A stretch of DNA of 64,000 nt. It comes from Iodidimonas nitroreducens (GTDB taxonomy: Bacteria > Pseudomonadota > Alphaproteobacteria > Sphingomonadales > Rhodothalassiaceae). Location of the stretch: the NCBI RefSeq assembly GCF_008579165.1, contig NZ_BKCN01000003.1; one strand, 5' to 3'. The translations under genes and the position numbers were made by a program. Each line of letters starts with the position of its first letter. Within the stretch, counting starts at the first letter, position 1. The notes under the pieces were generated by a model. It was not told the DNA's origin, made no database searches, and saw only the letters and a list, made by a program, of their open reading frames with translations. Positions 35,990 through 45,003 of the stretch are shown piece after piece.

Positions 35990-36634
35990 GTGTTTCTTGG
36001 AAAGATTGTGGGTGAAACGACCCCGGATCATCAACAGATCAACTTAGCCGGGCGGCTGGTGTTTTTGATCGGGCCTCCGGGTGGCGGTATGCGCCGGCTG
36101 GTGCATCAAGCCCGCGCGCATCATCTGGGCCGGGGCCGGGTGATTTTCCCGCGGCGCTATCTTGCGCTGGCCTCTGATATCGCCAGCAAAAGGGAGGCGC
36201 GATCGCAGACTGAAGATGCGCATTATCTGCCCCGCGATGTTTTTCATGATTATGTGAACCAGGGCTTTTTTGCCCTGCATTGGGGCGATGGCTCGACACT
36301 CTATGGCATCGGACGCGAGATCGAAAGCTGGATGGATGCCGGTCTTGATGTGGTGGTGCCAGCGGATATGGATATTCTGGCCCGGGCGCAGGCGCGCTAT
36401 CCTTCCATGAAGGCCGTGGTGGTTTCCCCCAATGCTGATGCGATGAAGGCATGGATGGCGGGATCAGAAACGGTGGTCTCATCTTGCGATGCCGGGGCTT
36501 TCAGGCAGGCGCAATTCCACAGGGCCGATGGGGGCTATTTTGCGCGTGGTTTTCCCAATCTGCCGATGGTGCAAACAGATGAGGATTTCACCAAGGCCGC
36601 AGAACGCTTATTGGTCCTTTTGGCGCGATCCTGA
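35990..36634 (+). CDS. PhnN/guanylate-kinase-like protein with degenerate P-loop
   Basis: A 214-aa protein resembling ribose 1,5-bisphosphate phosphokinase (PhnN). RLVFLIGPPGGG (about 25-35) is where the Walker A P-loop should be, but the lysine is missing: the next residues are MRR. Downstream HYLPRDVFHDYVNQGFFALHW, TLYGIGREIESWMDAGLDVVV and a YPSMKAVVVSP end match PhnN. No phn genes are near, so it may be a non-catalytic or altered paralogue. A GTG start is used; an AGGAGG 40 bases upstream is too far, so the start is uncertain. Confidence 0.65.
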   Translation: MFLGKIVGETTPDHQQINLAGRLVFLIGPPGGGMRRLVHQARAHHLGRGRVIFPRRYLALASDIASKREARSQTEDAHYLPRDVFHDYVNQGFFALHWGDGSTLYGIGREIESWMDAGLDVVVPADMDILARAQARYPSMKAVVVSPNADAMKAWMAGSETVVSSCDAGAFRQAQFHRADGGYFARGFPNLPMVQTDEDFTKAAERLLVLLARS

Positions 36635-36657
36635 AAATCTTGATAAGGGCGGATGGA

Positions 36658-37068
36658 TCAATCCGGCTGATCCACGGGGCGCGGGCGGCCTTCGCTATCC
36701 ACTGCCACAAAGATGAAGGTGCCTTCGGTGACGGTAAATTCTTCCTCAATGCCTCGGCGGGTTACACAAACCTCAACGCTGATATGCATGGATGTGCGGC
36801 CCACAGATTTGATATCGGCATAGCAGCTGATCAAATCCCCCACATGCACCGGGCGGTGAAATTTCATACCCTCGATGGCTACGGTAGCCACCGCGCCCTT
36901 GGCCCGTTTGCTGGCGGTGATGCCACCCGCCACATCCATTTGCGACAGCAGCCAGCCGCCGAAAATATGGCCATTCAGATTGAGATCAGCAAGGCGCGGA
37001 GCCGTGCGAATGATCGGATCGCGTTTTATGGTCATGGGGAGGGTCTCTGTTGGGGACACTGAAAACAC
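36658..37068 (-). CDS. Acyl-CoA thioesterase, YciA-type hotdog fold
   Basis: It hydrolyses acyl-CoA thioesters. 136 aa from the ATG at 37068, or 125 aa from 37035, which begins MTIKRDPIIRT and is the more family-like start. NLNGHIFGGWLLSQMDVAGG (about 29-48) is the catalytic segment with its Asp, and FHRPVHVGDLI and TFIFVAVD follow. It converges with the PhnN-like gene 24 bases away and is 12 bases upstream of the mscS 3' end on the same strand. Confidence 0.9.
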   Translation of the reverse strand: MFSVSPTETLPMTIKRDPIIRTAPRLADLNLNGHIFGGWLLSQMDVAGGITASKRAKGAVATVAIEGMKFHRPVHVGDLISCYADIKSVGRTSMHISVEVCVTRRGIEEEFTVTEGTFIFVAVDSEGRPRPVDQPD

Positions 37069-37080
37069 AGCGTCGTATTG

Positions 37081-38274
37081 TTAAGAATTTTTTTGAACGA
37101 TTTCGTTGGTTGCTGTCAAGGATTGGGCCGCCGCATCGGCCTTATTGGCAGATTGGGGGAAGGTTTCAGCGGCATCGGGCATGGTTTCCACATAAAGCGA
37201 GCGACTGGGGAACGCAAATCCGGCTCCTGCTTCTTCAACGATGTCCTTGATTTTGAAGGCCAACCGCTCTTTCACCTCAAGCCATTCGCCCCATTTTGTG
37301 GTGCGGGTAAAGCAATAGAGCAAAATATCGATGGAACTGGCTGAAAAGGCATCGATGCGCACAAAGGTGCTGGCCATTTCGGGTTTGGCAAAATCATCAC
37401 TTTCCAGAATATAAGCCTCGATCCCATCACGGATGCGGCGAAGCTGGTCGCCGGTTGTGCGATATTCCAGCCCGATGATCCATTTGATGCGGCGATAGGT
37501 CATTCTCTGGAAATTGGTGACCGCATTATCCGATAATTTGGAATTGGGCACATAAACCGGGGCCTTGTCGAAACGGCGGATTTTGGTGGTGCGAAAGCCG
37601 ATTTCCTCCACATCACCTTCCACAACGCCATCAACAGAAATCCAATCGCCGGGATGAAAGCGGCGTTCGCCAATCACGAAAAGCCCCGAAATCAGATTTT
37701 TGAACAGATCCTGCGCCCCCAAAGCCACCGCCACGCCAAAAAGCCCAAGCCCCGCGATGATCGGGGCAACAGCAATGCCCCAGATTTCAAGTATGGCCGC
37801 AGAGCCCAGCAAAATGAAGGCAACCTTGGCCGATTTGATGATCCAATCCACCATCGCCGGGGTTAAAATCCCCCGGCTGTGCATCAAGATGCCGCCGATG
37901 GGGGAAACGATCCGATGCAAGGTCCAAAACAAAGTAAAGGTGACGAGGGAGCGGTTAATATGGTTGAAGAACGCTTCCACATCCTCGCCAACGCTTAAAA
38001 CGCTGGTGGCAAAAAAGATCCCCATAACAATGGGAATGAAGCGAACAGGGGCCCGGATGACCTCGAGCACCTGATCATCGATATCTGTTTTTGTGCGCGT
38101 GGCCGCCCGTTTCAAGGCCGATAAAATAAAGCGGGTGAGCAGATTGCGCAGCATGATGAAGAGGAGGAAAATCCCCAAAGCGATCAGGCTGTCGGCTATA
38201 TGGATGCCAAAAACCCCATGCTGCCAAACATCGACGACAAGATCCCAAAAATCCTGAAAGGATGCGATAGTCAT
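37081..38274 (-). CDS. MscS-family mechanosensitive channel
   Basis: A 397-aa inner-membrane protein with several N-terminal helices and the pore-lining TM3 around AVALGAQDLFKNLISGLFVIGE (about 170-195). The beta domain starts FHPGDWISVDGVVEGDVEEIGFRTTKIR, and the C-terminal alpha/beta part follows. The last 30 residues are low in complexity. Channels like this release solutes on hypo-osmotic shock. The upstream gap holds an inverted repeat. Confidence 0.92.
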   Translation of the reverse strand: MTIASFQDFWDLVVDVWQHGVFGIHIADSLIALGIFLLFIMLRNLLTRFILSALKRAATRTKTDIDDQVLEVIRAPVRFIPIVMGIFFATSVLSVGEDVEAFFNHINRSLVTFTLFWTLHRIVSPIGGILMHSRGILTPAMVDWIIKSAKVAFILLGSAAILEIWGIAVAPIIAGLGLFGVAVALGAQDLFKNLISGLFVIGERRFHPGDWISVDGVVEGDVEEIGFRTTKIRRFDKAPVYVPNSKLSDNAVTNFQRMTYRRIKWIIGLEYRTTGDQLRRIRDGIEAYILESDDFAKPEMASTFVRIDAFSASSIDILLYCFTRTTKWGEWLEVKERLAFKIKDIVEEAGAGFAFPSRSLYVETMPDAAETFPQSANKADAAAQSLTATNEIVQKNS

Positions 38275-38301
38275 AAACGGGGTCCGCTGATTTTGGGGCT
38301 A

Positions 38302-38331
38302 TTAAAGCCGGGATGTGATGAAGGGCTTTAA
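38302..38331. terminator. Inverted repeat between mscS and a small membrane-protein gene
   Basis: TTAAAGCC and GGCTTTAA form perfect 8-bp arms around a 14-base loop. Both neighbours lie on the minus strand. There is no T run on that strand, so it could equally be a regulatory site; I rate termination as uncertain. Confidence 0.35.
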
Positions 38332-38349
38332 AAACCCGCAAAGATGCGA

Positions 38350-38582
38350 TTATTCATGTTCATCGCCATAGGCGGATTGATCATGGCCCGAACGAGCCGA
38401 ATAAAAAACCAGCCACATCAGCCCTACACCGATGCCAATGGTAAAGACAATCCCCAATCCCATGGCGATCATGCCATGGAGACTAAGGGTATATCCGTGA
38501 TTTCCTGCATCACGATATAGGATGTGATGGCGGTGGCCAAAAGCAGGGCACCCAGGATGACAACTGTGAACACTGTTTTCAT
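38350..38582 (-). CDS. Small two-helix membrane protein, frame-broken
   Basis: After repair, a 77-aa protein with two transmembrane helices: MKTVFTVVILGALLLATA at the start and LHGMIAMGLGIVFTIGIG in the second half. Near 38495 one G is lost (ACGGATATAC for ACGGGATATAC), joining MQEITG to YTLSLHGMIAMG. It ends in an acidic tail GDEHE. Its ATG overlaps the stop codon of the upstream DUF1499 gene, so the two are one operon. The family is unrecognised. I found it by reading on from the DUF1499 stop. Confidence 0.65.
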
Positions 38583-39408
38583 GAGCGGGATATGGCCTTT
38601 TCTGACATGGTTTCAAGGAAGGCGCGGATGCGTTTGGCATTGGCCCCCAGATCGCTGATCCCAATGCGGGAAACAGAGCGCACATCCACCCGGGTTTGAT
38701 CATCCTCATAGCGCAGGCGCACCACGATATCATCTTTGAAACCATACCAGAATGTGGTGTCTGTGGCCTCGATCAGAGCGCTTTCGGGCAGGTCGCTATC
38801 GGAAATGCTTTTATCCTCGATTTCGGCGGCGGCGATCTCCCACCCAGATCCTTGGCAGCGGCCAGTGCCAGCTTGTGCACCTCATCAAGGGGCAGATCGA
38901 GCATTAAGGGGCCAAGATCGCCATAAGCTTCCCGGTGATACACCAGCCAGCGCGTTTCGGGGGCCAGATCAGTCAGATCGCTGCGCCCGCGATCCGGCAC
39001 GATCATCGGGCTGCCATCACGCGGGCTCAGGCTTTGAAAGCGCGGCGGATCGGCAAGATCGGTGGTGACATCATGGATCGGCACGGCGGCGGTGGCATCG
39101 CTGCGCAAAAGATAAAGCGTGGTGACAACGGCACCGCTTAAAAGGATCGATAAGGCCAGCCGCCCGCTGATGGCATTATGGCCACCCGCTGCGGCGATCA
39201 ATAAAGCCAGAATGCTGACCACGCCGGTGAAGGCGGCAATGTAAAAAGCCCAGCGCATCATGCTGATTGCCATCCCGAACGACCAAAGCTCGATCCGCAC
39301 GCCGGGGCCGGGGGCGATCATCAGGAAAAGGGCGAGCAGCGAGAGCAATAAAAGCCCGGCGGATAAGAAACGCCAGTTTCGCGCCTGTTGTCTGAAAGCC
39401 ATGGTCAT
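38579..39408 (-). CDS. DUF1499 protein
   Basis: About 276 aa after repair. Three N-terminal transmembrane segments (GLLLLSLLALFLMIAPG and two more by about residue 105) precede the DUF1499 domain (PEDVHKLALAAAKDLGWEIA-like, then FKDDIVVRLRYEDDQTRVDVRSVSR). The frame breaks at 38843-38845: GGG should be GGGG, restoring KDLGWEIAAAEIEDKSISDSD. DUF1499 has no defined function. It is divergent from the CBS gene and precedes the 77-aa membrane protein with an ATGA overlap. Confidence 0.83.
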
Positions 39409-39511
39409 ACACCCTATGGTTATGGTATTCTTAACCTCATTTCGCAGTTTTTACAGCATAGCCAGTCAAAGCCATATTCGCCAGTACAGAGGATAATAAG
39501 GGGAGAGTTCT

Positions 39512-39943
39512 ATGACTGTAGCTTCGATTTTGAAAGAAAAAGGCTCGGCTGTTACCACTATTATGGAAAGCGCCAGCCTGCGCGACGCAGTGGCTATGCT
39601 TGCCGAGAAAAAAATCGGTGCCGTTCTGGTGCTCGATGATGAAGGGAGCATTGCAGGGATGCTGTCGGAACGCGATGTGGTGCGGGAATTGGCCATCCAG
39701 GGCCCTGCGCTTTTAGATCGTTTCGTGCATGAGGTCATGACCCGCCATGTGGTGACCGCATCCCCCGATGAAACCATTGCGTCGCTCATGGCGGTGATGA
39801 CGAAGGGCCGCTTTCGCCATGTGCCAGTGGTGCACAATGATCGGCTTTTGGGCCTTGTTTCCATTGGCGATATCGTCAAAATCCGCATTGCCGAGGCGGA
39901 GATGGAAGCCCAATCGCTCAAAAGCTATATCTGCACAGGTTGA
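39512..39943 (+). CDS. CBS-domain pair protein
   Basis: A 143-aa protein made of two CBS domains (a Bateman module). The first covers about residues 10-65 (MESASLRDAVAMLAEKKIG, then LSERDVVRELA), and the second residues 72-130 (VMTRHVVTASPDETIASLMAVM, then GLVSIGDIVK). Such modules bind adenosyl nucleotides such as AMP or SAM and regulate partners. No attached enzyme domain is seen. A GGGGAG site precedes the ATG. Confidence 0.92.
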   Translation: MTVASILKEKGSAVTTIMESASLRDAVAMLAEKKIGAVLVLDDEGSIAGMLSERDVVRELAIQGPALLDRFVHEVMTRHVVTASPDETIASLMAVMTKGRFRHVPVVHNDRLLGLVSIGDIVKIRIAEAEMEAQSLKSYICTG

Positions 39944-40050
39944 CGGGCTTCTGTTTTCCTGTGGATCAAGGGCGGATAGCGCGATCTTAAGGCTTTCTTA
40001 GCCATGACCATCGTATCAGGGGTATGATATTCCTGTGAAAAAGGATCGTC

Positions 40051-41468
40051 ATGGCCTCTCAGCATAAAACATCAGCCGTGCCCACAGCACCAAGCCCCGA
40101 ACAGCGCGCGCAGCAGCGCCAGATTCTGCGTGAGGGGGATCGGCGGCATCATATTCACCCCTTTACCGATCATCAGGCGCTGGCCCAATCGGGGGCGTTC
40201 ATCGCCGAACGGGCATCAGGCTCCACCCTTTATGGTGAAGGGGATCTGGCACTTCTGGATGCAATGGCGGGTTTGGCCTGCGTAAATGTGGGCTATGGCC
40301 GCCCGGAACTGGCACAAGCAGCCAGCGCGGCGATGCGCGATCTGGCCTATTATCACAGCTTTCAGGCGGTCACCAATCCCCATGCCGCGGCCTTGTCGGC
40401 ACGGATCGCCGAACTGGCGCCGGGATCGCTCAATCGGGTGTTTTTTGCCAATTCCGGTTCGGAAGCCAATGAAACCATCCTGAAATGTGTGCGCGCCTAT
40501 TGGCGGCTTAAAGGCGCACCAGAGCGTCAGCATATCATCGCCCGGGATTACGCCTATCATGGCTCCACCATGCTCACCACCAGCCTGAATGGCCTGCCGG
40601 TGATGCATCAGGCTTTCGGCCTGCCCATGCCCGGCATCAGCCATATCGAAGCCCCTTATTGGTATCGTTTGGGGGGTGATCTTGATCCTGAAGCCTATGG
40701 CCGCAAAGCCGCCGCCGCTTTGAAGGCTAAAATCATGGAATTGGGGCGCGATCAGGTTGCCGCCTTCATTGCCGAGCCTATACAGGTGACATCGGGCGTG
40801 ATCATGCCGCCATCGAGCTATTGGCCGGAGATTTCCGCCATCTGCAAGGAAGAAGGCATTTTGCTGATCGCCGATGAGGTGGTGACCGGATTTGGCCGCA
40901 CCGGCCATTGGTTTGCCCAAAATCATTATGGCTTTGAAGCCGATTTCATGACTCTGGCAAAGGGCCTGACTTCGGGCTATATGCCTCTGGCGGCGGCGGT
41001 GGTCGCAGATCCTATTGCCGATCTGGTGCTGGATCAGGCGGCGCCTTTCAGCATGGGTTCACCACATCGGGCCATCCCGTGGCCTGTGCGGTGGCCCATG
41101 AAAATCTGGTGATCATCGAACGCGAACATCTGGTGGAAAAAGCCGGTCAATCCGGGGCCATTCTGCACCGGGCTTTGGCATCCATCATTGGCGATCATCC
41201 TTTGGTGGGTGAAATCAGGGGCATCGGCCTTTTGGCCGGGATCGAACTGGTGCGCGATCGTCAAAGCCGCAGCGCCTATCCTTTGGAGATGGGATTATGC
41301 AGCCATATCGCCAATGCCGTGCTGATGAAGGGGGTGATCATTCGCCCCACGGGCAATTCTTTGGTGATCTGCCCGCCCTTCATCATTACCGAGGCGGAAA
41401 TCGACCGGATCGTTTCGGCCCTGGCGCAGGGGCTGGATGAGGTTTATGCACAAATCCAAAAAGGATGA
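40051..41468 (+). CDS. Class III (omega-type) PLP aminotransferase
   Basis: About 472 aa after repair. Members use amino acids or amines as donors and often pyruvate as acceptor; the specificity cannot be read here. The PLP lysine is in TLAKGLTSGY (about 302), with ADEVVTGFGRTG near 270. The frame breaks at 41052 (CAGCATGGG for CAGCCATGGG), restoring FSHGFTTSGHPVACAVAHEN. The end overlaps the next gene by 32 bases, and three genes follow on closely, suggesting one operon for a small-molecule pathway. Confidence 0.9.
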
Positions 41469-42156
41469 GGCGATAGCCTGCCCGCTTTGCGGTATGGCCG
41501 GGGCGATGCCCTTCATCGAGATCGAGGGCCAAGCCTATCATGCCTGCGAGCAGTGCGAGATCCGGTTTTTACATCCGCGCCATCATTTGCCGCCCATGGC
41601 CGAAAAAGCCCATTATGATCAGCATGAAAATGACGTGGATGATCCCGGCTATCGCCGCTTTTTAGCCCGGCTTCTCGATCCCTTGCTGGCTTATCTGGAT
41701 CAAAACCCCGCTGGCCAAAGTTTAGCTGAGAGGCCCCTTCAGGCCCTTGATTTTGGCTGCGGCCCCGGTCCGGCTTTGGCGATGATGATCAAGGAAGCAG
41801 GCCATCATTGCGCCCTTTATGATCCTTTTTTCCATCCCGATCAGGCGGCCATCGATCCGGGGGAAAAGGCGGGGGCTTATGATATCATCTGCTGCACCGA
41901 AGTGGCCGAGCATCTTTATCGCCCGGCTCAGGTGTTCGATCAGCTTGTGAAGCTGTTGGCACCTCAGGGGGTTTTGGCGATCATGACCTGTTTTCAAACC
42001 GATGATGCCCGCTTTGCCCAATGGCATTATCGCCGCGATCCAACCCATGTGATTTTCTATCGCCTGCGCAGTTTTCACGTTCTGGCCGATCGCTTTGGGC
42101 TATGCTGCCACAGCCCGGCGAAGGATGTGGTTTTTCTCAAAAAGGCAGGGCAATGA
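41437..42156 (+). CDS. SAM methyltransferase with N-terminal zinc-ribbon cysteines
   Basis: A 239-aa class I methyltransferase. The first 45 residues hold CPLCG and CEQCE, a four-cysteine zinc-ribbon-like pair. The SAM site is LDFGCGPGPALAM (about 103), with CTEVAEHL and a Pro-rich end. This C-2-C...C-2-C plus methyltransferase layout is seen in sugar and natural-product C-methyltransferases, but the target is unknown here. The start at 41437 or 41446 lies inside the aminotransferase gene. The stop overlaps the start of the Hen1-like gene. Confidence 0.82.
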   Translation: MRFMHKSKKDEAIACPLCGMAGAMPFIEIEGQAYHACEQCEIRFLHPRHHLPPMAEKAHYDQHENDVDDPGYRRFLARLLDPLLAYLDQNPAGQSLAERPLQALDFGCGPGPALAMMIKEAGHHCALYDPFFHPDQAAIDPGEKAGAYDIICCTEVAEHLYRPAQVFDQLVKLLAPQGVLAIMTCFQTDDARFAQWHYRRDPTHVIFYRLRSFHVLADRFGLCCHSPAKDVVFLKKAGQ

Positions 42157-42788
42157 GCACGGAGCTGCATCTGGCCCGCCTTGATCAGCTGGTGGCGGAC
42201 ATTTTGGCCTTGGGCGCGCGGTCGGTGCTGGATATGGGCTGCGGCGATGGGGTTTTGATCCTTGAATTGCTGAAATATCCGGTGATTGAAAAGCTCGCCG
42301 GGATGGATGTGGGGGAAGAGGCGATCCGCCGCCTGCGCCAGACGCTGTCCGCCCTGCCGCAAAAAGATCGTGATCGCGTCACCCTTGCCAAAGGATCGAT
42401 GCTGGATGCCGATCAGCGCTGGCAGGGATTTGATCTGGCGGTGATGCTGGAAACCATCGAGCATCTTGATCCCGCCGATCTTTCGCGCCTTGAGCGCCGA
42501 TTATTTCATGATTTTGCCCCGCGCTGGATCATCATCACCACCCCCAATAGCGAATTCAATGATTTGCTGGGGGTGCCGCCCCATCGTTTTCGCCATCCCG
42601 ATCATCGCTTTGAGTGGGATCGTGCCCGCTTTGCCGCCTGGGCCCGTGGGGTGGCCAAACGCCATGGCTATGCTGTGGATTTAAAGCCATTGGGCGGGGC
42701 CCATCCGCTTTTGGGCGGGCCATCGCAAATGGCTTTATTTGCGCGGATCAGCCTTTGGATCAAGAATAGCCTCAGCCGTGCGCCTTAA
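42153..42788 (+). CDS. Stand-alone Hen1-like methyltransferase domain
   Basis: A 211-aa protein resembling the C-terminal methyltransferase of Hen1, which 2'-O-methylates RNA 3' ends. The SAM motif is LDMGCGDG (about 26). The Hen1 metal ligands are present as ExxEH (ETIEH, about 98) and a His in HPDHRFEW (about 147), with ITTPNSEFN between. No RNA ligase or kinase-phosphatase partner, nor an N-terminal Hen1 domain, is present. A small-molecule substrate is also possible given the operon. The last 54 bases overlap the convergent epimerase gene. Confidence 0.78.
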   Translation: MSTELHLARLDQLVADILALGARSVLDMGCGDGVLILELLKYPVIEKLAGMDVGEEAIRRLRQTLSALPQKDRDRVTLAKGSMLDADQRWQGFDLAVMLETIEHLDPADLSRLERRLFHDFAPRWIIITTPNSEFNDLLGVPPHRFRHPDHRFEWDRARFAAWARGVAKRHGYAVDLKPLGGAHPLLGGPSQMALFARISLWIKNSLSRAP

Positions 42789-43750
42789 AATCTGGCTGGC
42801 AGGCAGCGGCTGCCAATGCAGCAGGGCGCGGGCAAGGCTGCTATCATAGCGGCGGAAAAATCGCGCCGCCCGCACCCCTTCCACCGAAGCGGCGGGGGCT
42901 TTGCCGTTCAGTCGGCTGATGATGTTGCCCCCATGGCCGGCCATCGCCGCCAGCCAATAGGGGATGGTTTTGCGGGGCATCGGGCGGTCGCTGATCTGCG
43001 CGAGATGATCAAGCATGGCCCCAAAGCCGATGGTCTCGCCCGCCAGCACAAAACGGCTGCCATCCGGGGCATTTTGGGCTGCGGCCAGATGCGCTTTTGC
43101 GGTTTGATCCACATCGATCAGATTGAGCCCCATCTCCAGATAAGCGGGGGGTGGATGGTGCAAAAACCCTTTGATCATATCGGTTGGTTCGGTTGCGAAA
43201 TGATCGGGCGGCCCCATGGGCACCGTGGGATAAAGGATCAGGATGTCCAGCGATCCGCCCATGGCCCGGCGCAAGGCTTCATCGGCCAGCCATTTGGATC
43301 GGCTATAGGGGCCGGGCATGGATTCCAGCGGCGGTTTGGGATCATGTTCGCTGATCGGTTCGGGATTGGGATCGCGCCAATCGCGCAGGATCAGGGCGGT
43401 GGAGGTGGCAATCAGCCGCCGCACCCCAAGGGCCTTGGCCGCGGCAATCACCCGGGCCGTGCCTGATGATTGATCTGCTCATAAAGCCCGGGATCAGCCG
43501 CCCAAAGCCGGGCATTGGCGGCCAGATGATAAACCGTTTCGCAGCCCTTCATGGCGTTCATCAGGGCATCTTGATCAAGGATCGAACCGGGATGACCGAT
43601 CACGCCTTTTGGCAAAAGATCGGGTGGCAAAAGATCGGGGCGGGCAGCGGGATCAAGCACACGCACATCAGCCCCAAGTTGATGCACCTGCCGGGCAAGG
43701 CTGCTGCCGATAAAACCCGCGCCGCCGGTGATTAAAACAGGCCCATTCAT
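42735..43750 (-). CDS. NAD-dependent epimerase/dehydratase, HpnA-like
   Basis: About 338 aa after repair, an extended short-chain dehydrogenase. The NAD site is LITGGAGFIGSSLARQ (about 6-21) and the catalytic YxxxK is in PYSRSKWLADEA. The overall sequence resembles hopanoid-associated HpnA and dihydroflavonol reductase-like proteins, though no hopanoid genes are near. The frame breaks at 43462: GGCAC should read GGGCAC on the coding strand, restoring INHQGTARVIAAAK. The start overlaps the stop of the lipoprotein gene (ATGA). Confidence 0.87.
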
Positions 43751-45003
43751 GGCTTATCTCCTTGGCCCATCGTCGTTTTTTCCTTGGCGGAATGGAGCGT
43801 GCAGATGGCCAGTCCCTCGCCAAAGGCCGACCCCATGATCAGATGCGATCCGCTTTTCACAGCACTTGTGGCCCCGGGAAAAACCTTGCCATCGATCTTC
43901 AGCACTTTGCTGAGATGCACCCTGCCATCAGCCGTCAGTTCCAAGCGATAAATGATGCTGTCAGGCTGGCTGAAGGGGGCATTGAAGGCGCGAAAAAGGG
44001 CATAGGACAACAGATGATCAAGGGCGGCGATATAAAAGGCCCCATCATCGCCACGGTTGATATTATCGGGGGCGGCAGCAAGCGCAATCAGCTTGGGCAG
44101 GCCAGCGAGAGCAGGGGCGGGAGCGAGAGCAGGGGCGGGAGCGGGATTTCGGACATCGCCCAGATCAAGGATGCGCAGGTTTTTGCCCCGGGTTTCCGCG
44201 ATGATCAGATGGGGCCTGCCATCAAGATCGGCGACGGCAAGGCCATTGGCGAAAGCAAGATCATCACGCAGTTTGGTGGCGCCTTGGGCATCGAGCAGGG
44301 CCACCGCACCATTGGCTCGGTTGAACATCTGATCGGCCCAGCGCCCGCTTTTGCTGCAGCTTGCCAGATCATTGCTGATGAGCAGGCGATCCGGGGCCAA
44401 AGCCACAACCATATTGGGATGGCACAGCCCCGTGCCGATAAAGGATTGATGGGTGATATGAGTGATCAAGGTGCCGCTTTCATCAAGGCCCAAGGCGATG
44501 ATCCGGGGCTGATCCGTGATCAGCCTGCCCCGGCTGTCATGATAAGGCGCGCGATCGATGCTGTATAAAATCCGCTTATGATCCGCATTCCCATTCCCAT
44601 TCCTATCCCCATTCCCATCCCCATTTTGGCCGATCCATAAATCCAGCCCATGGGGGCGCATGGCATCATGATCTGCGCGCGTCAGAGATGTCACCGTCAG
44701 GCTTTCGCCGCCCTTTTCAAGATCATCAAGCGCCAAAGCCAGCAGGCCGCCGGGATAAAGGGATGGCGCGGGCGTTTCATCAAGGGCGATGCGGCGGTTA
44801 TAGGCGGCCAGATAAAGCATGCCGCGCTGATGATCAACGGCCATATCTTCCACGCCGACAACAAGGCGCCCATCTTCATCATGAAGGGCGAGCGAACGGC
44901 AATGGCTTGCACCATAAGGCAAGAGCGGCGCATCAGGCTGATCGCATGCGGCAAGGACAAGGGAGAGCATCACAGTCAAAGCCCTATGCCGGCCCCGCAT
45001 CAA
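43747..45003 (-). CDS. Paraoxonase/SMP-30-like beta-propeller lipoprotein
   Basis: A 418-aa lipoprotein (signal ending LAAC, about residue 20). The body resembles serum paraoxonases and SMP-30 propellers: GVEDMAVDHQRGMLYLAAYNRR, MRPHGLDLWIG, GTGLCHPNMVVALAPDRLLISND, and AAPDNINRGDDGAFYIAAL near residue 310. Relatives are calcium-dependent lactonases or arylesterases; activity here is inferred. Two internal simple repeats give Asp/Asn/Gly-rich (about 127-140) and Pro/Ala-rich (about 285-302) inserts. It is the middle gene of a three-gene operon. Confidence 0.78.
   Translation of the reverse strand: MMRGRHRALTVMLSLVLAACDQPDAPLLPYGASHCRSLALHDEDGRLVVGVEDMAVDHQRGMLYLAAYNRRIALDETPAPSLYPGGLLALALDDLEKGGESLTVTSLTRADHDAMRPHGLDLWIGQNGDGNGDRNGNGNADHKRILYSIDRAPYHDSRGRLITDQPRIIALGLDESGTLITHITHQSFIGTGLCHPNMVVALAPDRLLISNDLASCSKSGRWADQMFNRANGAVALLDAQGATKLRDDLAFANGLAVADLDGRPHLIIAETRGKNLRILDLGDVRNPAPAPALAPAPALAGLPKLIALAAAPDNINRGDDGAFYIAALDHLLSYALFRAFNAPFSQPDSIIYRLELTADGRVHLSKVLKIDGKVFPGATSAVKSGSHLIMGSAFGEGLAICTLHSAKEKTTMGQGDKP
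44105..44140. repeat. 18-bp tandem repeat in the paraoxonase-like gene
   Basis: Two perfect copies of GCGAGAGCAGGGGCGGGA at 44105-44122 and 44123-44140. They encode the Pro/Ala-rich insert on the minus strand and keep the frame. Confidence 0.85.
44586..44627. repeat. Hexamer (CATTCC-type) tandem repeat in the paraoxonase-like gene
   Basis: Seven in-frame hexamers of the type CATTCC, with T-for-C variants, encode Gly/Asn/Asp residues on the minus strand. Copy changes would alter protein length by two residues without breaking the frame. Confidence 0.85.

Noticed and set aside
35990..36634. Guanylate kinase (gmk)
   Set aside because: No P-loop lysine and the C-terminal half fits PhnN better.
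43762..44568. 268-aa plus-strand frame across the paraoxonase-like gene
   Set aside because: Built largely from the simple repeats and the codon shadow of the minus-strand gene.
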